Below are positions 8,636 through 16,944 of a stretch of 64,000 nucleotides of DNA, piece after piece. How positions within the stretch are numbered: position 1 is the stretch's first letter; each line of letters opens with the position of its first letter. The notes under the pieces were generated by a model. The model ran no database searches. It was not told the origin of the DNA and saw only the letters and a list, made by a program, of their open reading frames with translations. This DNA comes from Streptosporangium roseum DSM 43021. Lineage in GTDB: Bacteria > Actinomycetota > Actinomycetes > Streptosporangiales > Streptosporangiaceae. Position numbers and translations under genes: made by a program. The stretch lies in the NCBI RefSeq assembly GCF_000024865.1, contig NC_013595.1, positions 4,526,001-4,590,000 on the forward strand, in the 5' to 3' direction.

Positions 8636-8699
8636 GCAACTCCTAGTTGCCTTGTCGGGATACGTGTGCCGTCGTCATCCTATCGCAACTCGGAGTTGC
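8636..8699. promoter_or_regulatory. Paired GCAACT-N3-AGTTGC operators
   Basis: Two perfect palindromes with the same 6-base arms lie at 8636-8650 (GCAACTCCTAGTTGC) and 8685-8699 (GCAACTCGGAGTTGC). Their centres are 49 bases apart. The first sits directly upstream of the TetR start codon at 8634, over its ribosome-binding region. They are the obvious binding sites for the TetR protein encoded alongside. Confidence 0.75.
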
Positions 8700-8798
8700 G
8701 GATTTTTCCGGCCCGTCGGACCTGGCCCTCGCCAGTTCAGGGCCATTTTGTGTAATTGGCCGTTCTATCGTCGGGGGCGAGCGCGGGAGGATTCGCCC

Positions 8799-9446
8799 AT
8801 GGTCTCTGTCAACGCTGTCATCGGGCTCGGGGCGATAGCCCTCGGGATGGTCCTCACTCCGGGACCCAACATGATCTATCTGATCTCCAGGTCGGTGACG
8901 CAGGGGCGTCGCGCCGGCCTGATCTCGCTGGCGGGCGTCGGTGCGGGGTTCCTGGTGTATCTGACCGCGACGGCGGCGGGCATCGCGGCCCTCTTCGCCG
9001 TGGTGCCCGCCGTCTACACCGCGATCAAGATCGCCGGGGCGGTGTACCTGCTCTGGCTCGCCTGGAAGACGGTGCGGCCGGGTGGGCAGTCGGCCTTCGC
9101 GCCGAGTGAGCTGCCGGTGGACCCGCCGCGGCGGCTTTTCTCCATGGGGCTGCTCACCAGCCTCCTCAACCCCAAGATCGCCATTCTGTACGTGTCGCTG
9201 CTTCCCCAGTTCATCGACCCGGCGCGTGGCGATGTCGCCGCGCAGGGCCTCGTCCTCGGGCTGACCCAGATCGTCATCGCCCTGTCGGTCAACGGCATGA
9301 TCGTGCTGTCGGCGGGGGCGATCGCCGGGTTCCTGGGCCGGCGGCCGCTCTGGACGCGTGTGCAGCGCTATCTGATGGGTGCCGCGCTGGCGGTGTTCGC
9401 GCTACGCATCGCCACCGACCGCTCGCGCGCGATGATCACGACCTGA
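8799..9446 (+). CDS. LysE/RhtB family amino acid exporter
   Basis: A 215-residue membrane protein with about six hydrophobic segments and the family motif LTPGPNMIYLISRSVTQGRR followed by AGLISLAGVGAG near the N-terminus. The second half has SLLNPKIAILYVSLLPQF, also typical. The family exports amino acids or related small molecules. The ATG is placed after GGGAGG at 8785-8790; the upstream in-frame extension is not membrane-like and is probably untranslated. A divergent TetR gene and two operators precede it. A paralogue lies at 10297. Confidence 0.88.
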   Translation: MVSVNAVIGLGAIALGMVLTPGPNMIYLISRSVTQGRRAGLISLAGVGAGFLVYLTATAAGIAALFAVVPAVYTAIKIAGAVYLLWLAWKTVRPGGQSAFAPSELPVDPPRRLFSMGLLTSLLNPKIAILYVSLLPQFIDPARGDVAAQGLVLGLTQIVIALSVNGMIVLSAGAIAGFLGRRPLWTRVQRYLMGAALAVFALRIATDRSRAMITT

Positions 9447-10296
9447 GCTCGGCCGCCGAAGTGTGGTGATCGGGGGCTGAGCGGCGGCGGCCGTCGGTAA
9501 GGTCACGTCCAGTGGCGTGGGATACGAGTATCCGAGGTCGGGGGTGGGGTCGGGGTCGTTCGCCGTCAACCGGCGCGGCGCCGTACCGGGGTGGAAGGTC
9601 AAAAGCACAGCGAGGGGTGAGTGGAGTGGCCCAGGGCCGCCCCATCCGCGCGGCGCCGCACGGAATGCTGCCCCGCTGTGCGGGCCGGTGTCTCGTGGTC
9701 CGGGGGAGGTGCTCAGGAGGGGCCTGCCGATGGGCGGGTGAGAAGGCCTGGTGAGCGAGTGGGAAGGCCTGGCGAGGGGCGGTGGTGGACCGGGCGAGGC
9801 AGGGCGGGCACCGATGAGCCCCGCAAGCGGCAGTCATCAGGGGTTTTCCTTGATCTGTTGGGATTGGCGGTGCGATAGGACGTCCAATCCCAACAGATCA
9901 AGGAAAAACCCCGCACCGCCCCCTCCCTCGGCCCGCGCAGCGGGGAGCACTCCGTACGGCGCCGCATGGATGGACACCCCTGGGGTGGAGTGGAGGGAAC
10001 GGGGGCCGCTATCGCCGCCCGCCATCGGCGGAACCCGTACAGCACATCCGTGGACGCAACCCGTCGGCACACCGGGATCGGGGGCTGAGCGGCGCCGCCG
10101 ATCGTCGACGCGAGGTGATCACGGGGTGCGGACGGCGGCGTCACCGCCGTGCATTCCAGGCACTACCCCGCGTTCTGGGCGCCGCCGTGCAACCGGCTGG
10201 CCTGCATTCCGAGCACTGCCGTGGACCTCGAGGACCGCCGATCGGGTGCCGCCCCCCTTGCCGGGGTGGATTTCATCGGGAATCTACACTTCTGGA
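9447..10296. repeat. 850-bp non-coding stretch with nested inverted and direct repeats
   Basis: No credible gene is seen between the two LysE-type genes. At its centre, 9840-9867 and 9884-9912 form an almost perfect 28/29-base hairpin around a 16-base loop, with arms ending in CTGTTGGGATTGG. Outside it, 9650-9686 and 9930-9965 are a second, imperfect inverted repeat (CGGCGCCGC and GGCCCGC blocks in both). A direct repeat GATCGGGGGCTGAGCGGCG occurs at 9468-9486 and 10076-10094. The layout could be a decayed MITE-like element or a large structured terminator; no transposase is present. Confidence 0.7.
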
Positions 10297-10962
10297 GTGG
10301 TCGCTTCCCTCCTCGCCTTCACGGTCGTCGCACTGATTCTCACCGTCTCTCCCGGCCCCGACACCGTGATCGTGCTGCGCACCACGGTCTCCTCGGGCCG
10401 CAGGGCCGGGTTCTTGGCGGGGCTGGGGGTCAACCTCGGCTGCTATGTCTGGGGAGTCGCCACCGCGCTCGGCCTGACCGCTCTGCTGGCCGCCTCCGAT
10501 GTCGCCTACACCGCCGTGCGGATCGCCGGTGTCGCCTATCTCGTCTGGCTCGGCGTCCGTGCGCTCTGGAACGCCCGCCGCGCCGTCCCGGCCGAAGCCA
10601 CCGAAGCCACCGAAGCCACCGGAGTCGCCGAGGCCGCGGGCGGCACGGGCGGTCCTCCTGTCAGGGCGCTGGCGATCATGCGCACCGGATTCATCACCAA
10701 TCTGCTCAATCCCAAGGTGGGGGTCATCTACATGACCCTGCTGCCGCAGTTCGTCCCCGCGGACGTCCCTGTGCTGCCCGCGACCCTGCTCCTGGTCACC
10801 ATCCACAACCTGCTGGGCGCGGCGTGGTTCGCGCTTGTGGTCCTCGCCGCGAGCCTCATGCGGCGCAGCCTGAGCCGGCCGGTCGTCCGCCGTCGCATGG
10901 AACAGCTGACCGGGCTCGTCTTCATCGGTTTCGGCGTCCGCCTGGCCGCCGAGTCCGGCTGA
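10297..10962 (+). CDS. LysE/RhtB family exporter, second copy
   Basis: A 221-residue LysE-type transporter with about six membrane segments and the motif VSPGPDTVIVLRTTVSSGRR followed by AGFLAGLGVNLG. The second half has NLLNPKVGVIYMTLLPQF. The start is a GTG giving VVASLLAFTVVALIL, directly at the first membrane segment. No good ribosome-binding site precedes it, so it may be translated from a leaderless message. The cytoplasmic loop between the halves contains a three-fold 9-base repeat giving EATEATEAT, unlike the copy at 8799. Confidence 0.82.
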   Translation: MVASLLAFTVVALILTVSPGPDTVIVLRTTVSSGRRAGFLAGLGVNLGCYVWGVATALGLTALLAASDVAYTAVRIAGVAYLVWLGVRALWNARRAVPAEATEATEATGVAEAAGGTGGPPVRALAIMRTGFITNLLNPKVGVIYMTLLPQFVPADVPVLPATLLLVTIHNLLGAAWFALVVLAASLMRRSLSRPVVRRRMEQLTGLVFIGFGVRLAAESG

Positions 10963-11055
10963 GCCCGTCCGGCCGCGGGCCGGGCGGTCCGCGGCCCGGC
11001 GACACGCCGGATGCGGACCGTGTACGGCGTGGACCCACCGCCTAACCTGCGGAGC

Positions 11056-12711
11056 ATGGGGGAGTGGCGTGACCGGGGGCGGCGGGCCGGACGCCGGGGC
11101 TGGGCCGGCTTGGCGGCCCTCAGCCTGGGGGCACTGCTGTCCTCCTGCGCCGGCGGCGGCGCGCCCGCCGATCCCCACCGCGTACGGCCGGCCGGGGCGG
11201 ACCCGGTCGCGACGCTCCCGCGGACGCCACCGCCTCAGCCGCCGCCGCTGCTCACCCGTTCGAAGGTCGCCGCTGCCGTCGCCAAGCTCGACGGGATCGT
11301 CCGGGACACGATGGCGAGAACCGGCGTGCCGGGGATGGCGGTCGGCGTCGTCTACCGGGACGAGGAGCCGTACTTGAAGGGGTTCGGCGTCCGGCGGGCC
11401 GGCGGGCCCGGAGCGGTCGGCCCGGACACGGTCTTCCAGCTCGCGTCGGTCTCCAAGCCGCTGGCCTCCACCGTGGTCGCCGGGGTTGTCGGGCAGAAGG
11501 TGGTGTCGTGGGACGATCCGGTGGTCAGGCACGACCCGGGATTCGCCCTCAAGGACCCCTGGGTGAGCGCTCACGTGACCCTCGCCGACCTGTTCGCCCA
11601 CCGCAGCGGCCTGCCCGACCACGCCGGCGACCTCCTTGAGGACCTCGGCTACGGCCGCGCCTACATCCTGTCGCGTCTGCGCCAGGAGCCTCTCGCGCCC
11701 TTCCGCGCCGTCTACGCCTACACCAACTTCGGGTTCACCGAGGCGGCGGTCGCGGTGGCGAAGGCGAAGGGCACGACCTGGGAGGAGCTGTCGGCCGAGG
11801 TGCTGTACAGGCCGCTGGGCATGGGCTCCACCAGTTCCCGCTTCGCCGACTACGACCGGGCGGCGGACAAGGCCGTGACCCACGTCAGGGCGGACGGCCG
11901 GTGGCAGGCGAAGTACACACGCGACCCCGACGCGCAGTCACCGGCGGGCGGGGCGAGCTCGACCGTGCGCGACATGGCCCGGTGGATGAGCCTGCAGCTC
12001 GCGAACGGAGAGGCCGGGGGCAGGCGGCTGATCGACGCCGCAGCTCTGGAGCGGACGCACCTGCCGCAGATCGTCTCGGCTCCGCCGAGGGCCCAGGCCG
12101 GCCGGGCCGGCTTCTACGGCCTCGGCTGGAACGTGGGCTACGACGACCACGGCCGGCTCCGGCTGAGCCACTCGGGCGGCTTCGCCCTGGGCGCGGCCAC
12201 CACCGTGACGCTGCTGCCGTCCGAGCGGCTCGGCATCGTGGTGCTCACCAACGGCGAGCCGGTGGGCGCCGCCGAGGCGGTGTCCGCCACCTTTCTCGCC
12301 GTCGCCCAGGACGGCGGGGCCACGGTCGACTGGCTCGGCCTGTTCGGCGAGGTCTTCGCGGAGGCGGCCCGGAGCGACCGCTCGGAGACCGACTACTCCA
12401 GGCCGCCGGCGGGCGCGGCTCCGGCGAGGCCGGACCGGGCCTACACCGGGACCTACGCCAACGACTTCTACGGTCCCCTCACGGTCGGCCCCGGCGGCGG
12501 TGGTGGTCTGGTGATGCGGCTCGGTCCGGCGGGCATGCGGTTCCCGCTGCGCCACCATGACGGTGACGTGTTCGCCTACCGGACGGCGGGGGAGAACGCC
12601 GCCGGCCTGTCCGGTGTGACGTTCACCGTCGGGCCCGCCGGCACGGCGGCCCGGGTCACGGTCGAGAACCTCGACCGGACCGGCCTCGGCACGTTCACGC
12701 GCGCCTCCTGA
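11056..12711 (+). CDS. Serine beta-lactamase-like lipoprotein (class C / DD-peptidase fold)
   Basis: A 551-residue exported serine hydrolase. An arginine-rich N-terminus and a hydrophobic segment lead to a lipobox ending LLSSC, so Cys31 should be lipidated. The penicillin-binding/beta-lactamase fold carries the nucleophile motif S131-V-S-K134, the Y222-T-N224 motif and an HSGG motif in RLSHSGGFA. The last 110 residues or so form an additional beta domain seen in class C-like esterases and D-aminopeptidases. It might cleave beta-lactams, D-peptides or esters at the cell surface. Which substrate it uses cannot be told. The ATG at 11056 gives a proper signal sequence. Confidence 0.88.
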   Translation: MGEWRDRGRRAGRRGWAGLAALSLGALLSSCAGGGAPADPHRVRPAGADPVATLPRTPPPQPPPLLTRSKVAAAVAKLDGIVRDTMARTGVPGMAVGVVYRDEEPYLKGFGVRRAGGPGAVGPDTVFQLASVSKPLASTVVAGVVGQKVVSWDDPVVRHDPGFALKDPWVSAHVTLADLFAHRSGLPDHAGDLLEDLGYGRAYILSRLRQEPLAPFRAVYAYTNFGFTEAAVAVAKAKGTTWEELSAEVLYRPLGMGSTSSRFADYDRAADKAVTHVRADGRWQAKYTRDPDAQSPAGGASSTVRDMARWMSLQLANGEAGGRRLIDAAALERTHLPQIVSAPPRAQAGRAGFYGLGWNVGYDDHGRLRLSHSGGFALGAATTVTLLPSERLGIVVLTNGEPVGAAEAVSATFLAVAQDGGATVDWLGLFGEVFAEAARSDRSETDYSRPPAGAAPARPDRAYTGTYANDFYGPLTVGPGGGGGLVMRLGPAGMRFPLRHHDGDVFAYRTAGENAAGLSGVTFTVGPAGTAARVTVENLDRTGLGTFTRAS

Positions 12712-12776
12712 CGGCTCCCGGCCGCCCGGCGGCGTCGTGATGCCGCCACGTCCGCGCCTGCCTATCCTCTGCTGTC

Positions 12777-13532
12777 ATGACCTTCAACGGGACCTCGCGG
12801 CCACGCCCGCGCTGGTATCACGCCGAGACGGAGCTGGACGACTTCGCGATCGTCAGCTACCGGGTCCCCTCCGATGCCGTCGTCCGGCTCCTGCCCGCGG
12901 GCTTCGCCCCGGTCGAGTTCACCTTCGCCGACGGCGGCACCGCGGCCCTGGTCTCCGCGGTCGCCTTCCGCGACAGGGACTTCCACTTCCGCTTCTGCCC
13001 GCCGTTGGCGATCAACTGCGGCCAGATCAACTACCGCGCCTACGTCACCGCGGGAGGACGGGCCGGGGTCTGGTTCTTCGGCACCAGCCTGGACCACCCC
13101 CTGGTCGCCGTGCCGGAGCGGTTGTGGGGCATGCCCTGGCACCGCACCCCCATCGAGATCGCCGCGGACTGGGACGCGACGCCGGCGACCTGGCGGCTGA
13201 GCGCCGGCGACGCCCGCTGCGAGGCGGCCGAACTCGCCGCGCCCCCCTCGTGGATCGACGGCTTCACCGGTGAGAGCCACTGGATGAGCATGCTCACCCA
13301 TCCCACCGTCGGCTGGTACCGCCACCGCGACGGCCACACCGGCACCTACAGCGTCTGGCATCCACCGATGCGTCCCAGGCACTTCGCGGCGGTGTCCGCG
13401 CGGTTCGGCGTCTTCGAACGGCTCGGCCTGACCACGCCGGAGTCGGTGCCCCATTCGATACTGGCCCAGCGGCGGCTGCACTTCGACATCCACACCCCGC
13501 CCCGCCGGTTCGGAGCCCGGCCTCGGGCATGA
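12777..13532 (+). CDS. DUF2071 family protein
   Basis: A 251-residue cytoplasmic protein of the DUF2071 (YqjF-like) family, whose fold resembles acetoacetate decarboxylase. Typical features are the N-terminal strand WYHAETELDDFAIVSYRVP, the segment QINYRAYVTAGGRAGVWFFGTSLDHP and the C-terminal VPHSILAQRRLHFDIHTPPRR. No catalytic lysine can be assigned, and the family function is unknown. It follows the lipoprotein by 65 bases in the same direction, so co-transcription is possible. Confidence 0.8.
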   Translation: MTFNGTSRPRPRWYHAETELDDFAIVSYRVPSDAVVRLLPAGFAPVEFTFADGGTAALVSAVAFRDRDFHFRFCPPLAINCGQINYRAYVTAGGRAGVWFFGTSLDHPLVAVPERLWGMPWHRTPIEIAADWDATPATWRLSAGDARCEAAELAAPPSWIDGFTGESHWMSMLTHPTVGWYRHRDGHTGTYSVWHPPMRPRHFAAVSARFGVFERLGLTTPESVPHSILAQRRLHFDIHTPPRRFGARPRA

Positions 13533-13779
13533 GCGCGGCAGGGCCGCGGGAGGCGGCCCACTCCGGGCGGTGGCCCGGCCGGGGATGATCAAGGCAGCCG
13601 GTGACCTCCACGGCCTCGCCCGGCACGCGGGCGAGGGACCTCGCCAGGCCTGGATTTTGCGGGATGTGGGGATTATCCGTCATCGGAGGTGATCAGGGGC
13701 ACGATGAGGACGCGGCCGTGACGCGCATCAATGATCCGGAGCCGATCGCGGAGCCGGCGTCAGGCAAGGAGCCGACGTC

Positions 13780-14007
13780 ATGAACGACTACATCGACCTG
13801 GACGCCCTGGTGAAGGTCATGGCGACCGGCCTCGTCGGCGGCGCCGGACTGGTCGCGCTGTACGCGCTCGGCCTCGCGAGCCTGTCGGCCGCGGCCGGCG
13901 GCGCCCGGACCGGCCGGCGGCGGCTGCTCGGATGGCTCCTCGCGGGGACGTGTTTCCTGATCGTCGTCATGGGGGTCGGCCTGGGGCTGTACGCGCTGAT
14001 CGTGTGA
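13780..14007 (+). CDS. Small two-helix membrane protein
   Basis: A 75-residue hypothetical protein with two membrane helices (about residues 15-38 and 50-74) joined by a basic loop ARTGRRRL. AAGGAG precedes the ATG by nine bases. A 21-residue reading frame starting with GTG at 13718 ends in an ATGA overlap with this start, so a tiny coupled upstream peptide is conceivable. I do not recognise a family. Confidence 0.6.
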   Translation: MNDYIDLDALVKVMATGLVGGAGLVALYALGLASLSAAAGGARTGRRRLLGWLLAGTCFLIVVMGVGLGLYALIV

Positions 14008-14164
14008 CGAGCCCGGGGCCGCGCTGCCCGTCCCGGACCGCCGCGGTCCCGGCCGGCGGCGGCCGAGGTGGGAGGACCACCGGTCAGAGCGGCAGGTCAG
14101 GGCGGCCGGCGCGGCTGCCGTCGAGCAGGCCGCGAGGGACCGGGACCGGCGAGATCGATCCGGC

Positions 14165-14620
14165 TCAGTCGCGGGTGAGCTCCTCGGCCACCAGGCCGGC
14201 GCCGATCCCCAGCAGCCAGACGTCCTTGGCGACGGAGAGGCCCTCCTGGGTGGGACGCAGGCTGCCTTCCTGCCGCAGGCCCGGCACCCTCAGGTAGAGG
14301 CCGACCAGCCCGCCGGCGAAGGCGGTGAGCGCGGCGCCCGCCAGCAGCGACGGCACCAGCGGGATCAGCAGCGCCGTGCCGACGGCGATCTGCCCTCTGG
14401 CGAGCCACCGCGTGAACTCCTCGGGGTCCATGTCCTTCAGGAAGGGATAGGCCGTCGACGCCATCCCGTGGATGTGGGCGGCCCCCTCCCTGGTGGAGTC
14501 CGCCAGGGTCAGCCCCGAATTCAGGATGAAGGCGCCCGTGGCGAGCCGGACCGGAAACTGATGGGGGCGGGCCAGGAGCCGCATGAGTCCTCCCAATGGT
14601 CGGCAGAGCCGTAAAAGCAT
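14165..14620 (-). CDS. DoxX-like membrane protein
   Basis: A 151-residue membrane protein with about four hydrophobic segments and a DoxX-like order: ARPHQFPVRLATGAFILNSG, then WLARGQIAVGTALLIPLVPS, then a final helix VAKDVWLLGIGAGLV. The start is the ATG preceded by GGGAAGGAGC; an ATG nine codons upstream lacks such a site. The family is linked to oxidative-stress or quinone-related functions in some bacteria, but this member is unassigned. Confidence 0.65.
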   Translation of the reverse strand: MLLRLCRPLGGLMRLLARPHQFPVRLATGAFILNSGLTLADSTREGAAHIHGMASTAYPFLKDMDPEEFTRWLARGQIAVGTALLIPLVPSLLAGAALTAFAGGLVGLYLRVPGLRQEGSLRPTQEGLSVAKDVWLLGIGAGLVAEELTRD

Positions 14621-14797
14621 GCTCCTTCCCCGGTTTTCGCAGGTCACCCGCTTATTGATCGTTTCTTGAACATGAGCCGGCCGGATGCCCCGCGGCGCAG
14701 GGAGACCCGGGAGCGGCTCCGCGTCACCGTACGCGGCCGCTGTACGGGGGTCTTCCGCAGGGCGGCGCGCAGGCGCGGGGGAGGGCGGCCGGTCCGC

Positions 14798-15244
14798 TCA
14801 GGGCAGGATCTCCAGCCGGACGCCGGCGATGTCGTCGTACAGGTGCGGTGCCGAGGTGACGATCCGCCAGCCTCCGCGCGCTTCGGCCAGGACGACGGCA
14901 TGGGCGGCGGCCAGGACCGCCACGATCTCGGACTCGGTCGCGACGCCCGGCGCGTGCCGCTCCAGGTTCGCCGTCATCTTCCGGCCGATCTGGGCCGCGC
15001 TCAGGACGTCGGCGGCCGGCAGCCCTCCGATCGTCACCACCGGCACCGCGAGCAGGGCCTCGGCCTGCTGGGGGCGGAGGCCGGCCAGACACTGCGCGGC
15101 CACCGCCGGCAGGAGAAGGGTGGTGTTGCGCAGGACCGACTGCCGGACGATCTCGCGGCCGTAGTCGCTCTTGGCGTCGAGCACGTGGTGGACCGCGTCG
15201 AGATCGAGGACGTGGCCGGTGAGCCCTTCGGGCTCGGCTGTCAC
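14798..15244 (-). CDS. PIN-like protein, putative toxin with degenerate active site
   Basis: A 148-residue protein starting at a GTG that overlaps the antitoxin stop (GTGA). The strand order resembles a PIN domain: an N-terminal HVLDLDAVHHVLD, then LLLPAVAAQCLA where PIN nucleases usually have a glutamate, then ESEIVAVLAAAHAVVLAEARGGWRIVTSAPHLYDD near the end. Several expected acidic residues are replaced, so nuclease activity is doubtful. The pairing with a small ribbon-helix-helix gene supports a type II toxin-antitoxin origin. Confidence 0.6.
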   Translation of the reverse strand: MTAEPEGLTGHVLDLDAVHHVLDAKSDYGREIVRQSVLRNTTLLLPAVAAQCLAGLRPQQAEALLAVPVVTIGGLPAADVLSAAQIGRKMTANLERHAPGVATESEIVAVLAAAHAVVLAEARGGWRIVTSAPHLYDDIAGVRLEILP

Positions 15245-15468
15245 GCGACCTCCCGCGCGGAGTCGAAGAGCCGGTTGGCGCGCTCCCGGTCGGCGTCGGT
15301 GATGCCGTCCTGCCAGCCCGGACCCCACAGCCGCTCCAGGGCGGCCATGCCGTCCCTGATGCGGCGCTGCTCGCGCAGCGCGTCGGCGATGTAACCCGAG
15401 GCGTTGCCGGACTCCTGGGCCTCGTCCGCGAGATCATCCGGGAGGGAGATCGTGATCCGCTTAGTCAT
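15241..15468 (-). CDS. Ribbon-helix-helix antitoxin
   Basis: A 75-residue protein. The N-terminal MTKRITISLPDDLADEAQ is a classic ribbon-helix-helix DNA-binding strand and helix, and the acidic, helical C-terminus would bind a toxin. It precedes the PIN-like gene and overlaps it by four bases, the usual antitoxin-first order. It probably autoregulates the operon, though I see no strong operator palindrome upstream. The longer upstream reading frame is arginine- and proline-rich and not protein-like. Confidence 0.75.
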   Translation of the reverse strand: MTKRITISLPDDLADEAQESGNASGYIADALREQRRIRDGMAALERLWGPGWQDGITDADRERANRLFDSAREVA

Positions 15469-15533
15469 ACCGGCGAGGGTAGTTGAGTCATACTCTCGCC
15501 GTCCACGGGGCGGCGACGTGCGGGGCGGCCGTG

Positions 15534-15600
15534 TGACTTGGCGCTTCAGTCGGCGGATCAGCGCTTGAGCCGGCGGATGTGCAGGTGAGTCGGCGGAGTC
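15534..15600. repeat. Degenerate 20-bp tandem repeat in a 386-bp gap
   Basis: Three imperfect 20-base units (GCGCTTCAGTCGGCGGATCA and two variants) lie at 15541-15560, 15561-15580 and 15581-15600. The 16 bases TGACTTGGCGCTTCAG at 15534-15549 recur exactly in the left arm of the hairpin at 16637. The rest of the gap from 15469 to 15854 shows no gene; bases near 15740-15850 are less GC-rich and may hold the methyltransferase promoter. Confidence 0.6.
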
Positions 15601-15854
15601 GGTGCAACTTCCGAGTCGCCGAGTGTGAGCTCGCCTTCTGGGTTTTCCCTGGTGAGCGCGTTGTCGGATCATTGAGATGTTGGGGTCGGTGCTGCGGTTG
15701 CGCAGGTTTGGGGAGGATGCGGGCGTCTCATTTCAGCGCAGCGTGAGCAGACCCTTACTGAACAAGGTGGCGATCTCCGCCAATCGAAACGCTCAATCCC
15801 GGCAACCAGGCTGTACGCCTGTGGCGCCCGTGACTGATGGGCCACAATGGCCTG

Positions 15855-16610
15855 ATGTCTGCTATGCCCGAGAAGCATGTTGAGGCCGCATCTTCGTCGC
15901 GATTCAACGACTACGACAGGATCGCCGAGGGGTACACGGCCGAAAACGAGACCAGCCTCCTGAACGCGTACTACGAACGGCCCGCGATGCTGGAGCTCGC
16001 CGGGGACGTGACCGGCAGGCGCATCCTCGACGTCGGCTGCGGTTCGGGTCCCCTGTTCTCCGCGCTGCGCGATCGAGGCGCCACCGTGACCGGCGTCGAC
16101 GCGAGCGCCGGGATGCTGGAGATGGCCCGACGGCGGCTGGGCGCCGACGCGGATCTACGGGTCGCCGACCTGGCCGGCCCACTGCCCTTCCCCGACGACG
16201 CGTTCGACGACGTCACCGCGTCCCTGGTGCTGCACTACCTGGAAGACTGGGGACCGACACTGGCCGAGCTGCGACGCGTGCTGAGGCCTGGCGGCCGACT
16301 CCTCGTCTCGGTCGATCATCCTTTCGTCATCCCTCTCATGCAGCACATGGCCGGGGAAAAGCCCAAGTACTTCGAGACCCGTAACCGGACCGAAGAATGG
16401 ACCATGGGCGGGCAGGCCGCCCAGATGAGCTTCTGGGGCCGGCCGCTGCACGCGATGACCGAGGCCTTCGCCGCGGCCGGCTTTCGCATCAGCGTCATCA
16501 GCGAACCGCCGTTTGTGCCGGAAGCCCGCGAACTGTTCCCCGAGGAGTTTCGCGAGATCACCGGCACGAGGTTCCTGTGCTTCCTGTTCTTCGTTCTGGA
16601 AGCCGGCTGA
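15855..16610 (+). CDS. Class I SAM-dependent methyltransferase
   Basis: A 251-residue methyltransferase. The SAM-binding glycine loop is ILDVGCGSG (about residues 58-66), followed by the acidic residue in GVDASAGML and motif LPFPDDAFDDVTASLVLHYLED. The C-terminal cap is of the UbiE/small-molecule type, so a small metabolite is the likelier acceptor. Two ATGs six codons apart (MGHNG and MSAMPEK) could start it; the second is given. Neither has a clear ribosome-binding site. A strong hairpin follows the stop. Confidence 0.8.
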   Translation: MSAMPEKHVEAASSSRFNDYDRIAEGYTAENETSLLNAYYERPAMLELAGDVTGRRILDVGCGSGPLFSALRDRGATVTGVDASAGMLEMARRRLGADADLRVADLAGPLPFPDDAFDDVTASLVLHYLEDWGPTLAELRRVLRPGGRLLVSVDHPFVIPLMQHMAGEKPKYFETRNRTEEWTMGGQAAQMSFWGRPLHAMTEAFAAAGFRISVISEPPFVPEARELFPEEFREITGTRFLCFLFFVLEAG

Positions 16611-16636
16611 CGGCGCCCCGTAACGATCAATTCTCA

Positions 16637-16685
16637 TGACTTGGCGCTTCAGCGGGCGATTCCCGCCAACTGAAGCGCTAAGTCA
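16637..16685. terminator. Hairpin terminator after the methyltransferase
   Basis: Arms at 16637-16652 (TGACTTGGCGCTTCAG) and 16670-16685 pair over 15 of 16 positions around a 17-base loop that itself contains a short GCGGG/CCCGC stem. It lies 27 bases after the methyltransferase stop. No T-run follows. Confidence 0.55.
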
Positions 16686-16783
16686 CAGCCGGCCGTGGCG
16701 ATCATTCCGGCGGGGCGGCGGGGGCCCTTCCGGCGTTCCCAGGGGTCTGGCGGCTGCGGTGGTCCGCCGATGTAGGTCAACTT

Positions 16784-16799
16784 ATGTTATCGCTACCAT
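16784..16799. promoter_or_regulatory. LacI-type operator
   Basis: ATGTTATCGCTACCAT differs at two positions from the perfect palindrome ATGTTAGCGCTAACAT, a form recognised by several LacI-family sugar regulators in actinobacteria (established for the family, not for this gene). It lies about 160 bases upstream of the LacI gene start. Autoregulation is the simplest reading. Confidence 0.55.
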
Positions 16800-16944
16800 C
16801 GATTTGTCGGGAGAGAATTGATCATTTCCCTTGTTCCCGCAGATCGAGTGGGTGCGATGGAGGTCGGTCCCGTCGTGGTGTGAATCTGGCCTGTTAGCGC
16901 AAACAGTCGGATATCCTGGGAACAACTTCGATGAGGCGGACAGG

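Noticed and set aside
16831..16944. Longer LacI protein from a TTG at 16831
   Set aside because: The extra 38 residues are cysteine- and tryptophan-containing and unlike LacI N-termini, and no ribosome-binding site precedes them.
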